From positions 1-15,046 of the forward strand of contig JAIWNN010000071.1 of assembly GCA_020216805.1 (NCBI GenBank): a stretch of 15,046 nucleotides of DNA. The letters are read 5' to 3'. The notes under the pieces were generated by a model. It was not told where the DNA came from, did not search any database, and worked only from the letters and a program-made list of their open reading frames with translations. The translations under genes were made by a program, and so were the position numbers. Origin of the DNA: Desulfarculus sp. GTDB taxonomy: Bacteria > Desulfobacterota > Desulfarculia > Desulfarculales > Desulfarculaceae. Positions 14,280 to 15,046 of this stretch are shown here, in pieces. Position 1 is the stretch's first letter. Each line of letters begins with the position of its first letter.

Positions 14280-14309
14280 TTTAATCCCCCCACCCCGCCA
14301 TGCTATGAT
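14280..14309 (+). promoter_or_regulatory. Candidate promoter of the PA14-domain gene
   Basis: An extended -10, TGC-TATGAT (hexamer 14304-14309, 5/6 match), lies in the 109-bp gap after the kinase gene. A weak -35 (TTTAAT, 14280-14285) sits 18 bases upstream. The start point would be about 25 bases before the ATG at 14342. It suggests that this gene is not only expressed by read-through from the kinase. Confidence 0.45.
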
Positions 14310-14341
14310 GACCCGACCGTCCGGCCCCGGGTGGTGGAGGG

Positions 14342-15046
14342 ATGCGACCCAAAAGACCATGGCTCGCCATTGTGTGCCTGGGCCTGCTGGCCCTGGCCGG
14401 CCTGGGTTCAGCCTGGCCGGCGGTCTGGCGGCTGGTGATCCTGCCCCGCGCCGGGCAGTCGCCCGGGCTGGCGGCGGAGGTCTTCGCCGGATCCCAGCCC
14501 GGGGGCAAGGCCCTGGCCGCCTCCCGGACCACGGCGGCGGCCTTTTTCCTGGAGCGACCCCAGACCGCGGCCCGCCTGCGCGGCCTCTGGCGGGCGCCCA
14601 CGGCCGGCTCTTGGCGCTTGCGTCTGGAGGCCGACGACAGCGGCCGCCTGCTCCTGGATCGGCGCGAGGTCCTGGCCCTGCCCGACGGGGCCCACGCCCA
14701 CAACCAGGGCCAGGTGGAGCTGGAGCTGGAGGCCGGTCCCCACCTCATTCAGATCGACCTCGTCAATTATCAAGGCGCGGGCTGGGTGCGTCTGTTGGTC
14801 CAAGCTCCGGACCAGGACCGATTCCAGCCCCTGGTCGACGGCTTGGCGCCGGTGGACTTGGGCAACCTCTCCGACTGGCTGGCCTTGGTGGACGGCCTGG
14901 AGCGGGCCGGAGCCTGGCTGGCCCTCTGGTCCCTGCTGGCCCTGGCGGCCTGGCTCCTGAGCGGGCGGCTGACCGCCGACCCCGCCGCCCCGGTCCGGGT
15001 GGCGCGCGCGGCCTGGGCGCTGTTGGCGGGCTGGTCGCTGGCCCTG
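14342..15046 (+). CDS. Membrane protein with PA14-like domain, 3' partial
   Basis: An open frame of 235 codons runs off the end of the window. Residues 5-24 form a signal-anchor or signal peptide (WLAIVCLGLLALAGLGSAWP). Residues about 68-156 look like a PA14 beta-sandwich: RLRGLWRAPTAGSWRLRLEA, then DDSGRLLLDRREV with the typical Asp98-Asp99, then QVELELEAGPHLIQIDLVNY and WVRLLVQAP. PA14 domains typically bind carbohydrate outside the cell. Hydrophobic segments at about 188-208 and from 222 onward suggest the protein continues as a multi-pass membrane protein. A membrane glycosyltransferase is one possibility, but this cannot be decided here. GGAGGG abuts the ATG, unusually close; a GTG 10 codons later would be badly placed relative to it and would cut the signal segment. 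Confidence 0.75.
   Translation, partial: MRPKRPWLAIVCLGLLALAGLGSAWPAVWRLVILPRAGQSPGLAAEVFAGSQPGGKALAASRTTAAAFFLERPQTAARLRGLWRAPTAGSWRLRLEADDSGRLLLDRREVLALPDGAHAHNQGQVELELEAGPHLIQIDLVNYQGAGWVRLLVQAPDQDRFQPLVDGLAPVDLGNLSDWLALVDGLERAGAWLALWSLLALAAWLLSGRLTADPAAPVRVARAAWALLAGWSLAL

Noticed and set aside
14233..14341. A terminator after the hybrid kinase
   Set aside because: Only an imperfect gcccgg/ccgggc pairing with a 16-base loop is present and no U-tract follows; it is too weak to call.

Overview
This is a GC-rich (roughly two-thirds G+C) bacterial window with densely packed genes, short operon spacings and classical Shine-Dalgarno sequences. The gene content is a large two-subunit RND efflux system, sucCD, a GAPDH-like protein, an AcuA-like acetyltransferase and a 5TM-PAS-PAS-kinase-receiver hybrid. 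Together with intergenic G5-A-T5 hairpins, this suggests a Desulfobacterota (former deltaproteobacterial) or similar Gram-negative genome. That assignment is inference, as no marker gene is present. I see no phage, IS, CRISPR, tRNA or rRNA in the window.

Layout. (i) 1-4142, plus strand: the 3' part of an RND periplasmic adaptor gene, overlapping by 4 bp (GTGA) the gene for a 1054-aa RND inner-membrane pump. It ends at a strong hairpin (4166-4195) that may serve both converging operons. (ii) 4223-7317, minus strand: a compact cluster transcribed leftward, in the order GNAT acetyltransferase, AcuA-like acetyltransferase, GT4 glycosyltransferase (TTG start), msrA. (iii) 7428-8465, minus strand: a divergent GAPDH-family dehydrogenase. 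(iv) 8466-8681: a 216-bp intergenic block made of two long perfect hairpins facing each other across a third palindrome, a composite interspersed-repeat structure. (v) 8682-10746, minus strand: sucC and sucD, succinyl-CoA synthetase. (vi) 10880-11269, minus strand: a small carboxymuconolactone decarboxylase-family protein. (vii) 11270-11751: a 482-bp divergent control region with a candidate promoter in each direction and a potentially structured leader. (viii) 11752-14232, plus strand: a membrane hybrid histidine kinase. (ix) 14342 to the window end, plus strand: the start of a membrane protein with a PA14-like extracytoplasmic domain.

How the genes may work together. The RND pair exports an unknown substrate. 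sucCD gives a TCA-cycle CoA ligase. The two neighbouring GNATs, one resembling AcuA (which acetylates acetyl-CoA synthetase in Bacillus), raise the possibility of post-translational acylation control of CoA-ligase metabolism. No target enzyme of that kind lies in the cluster, so this is a hypothesis. I found no clear new defence or biosynthetic system. The items most worth a second look are the repeat block at 8477-8667, the paired acetyltransferases, the altered-site GAPDH paralogue, and the leader of the hybrid kinase.
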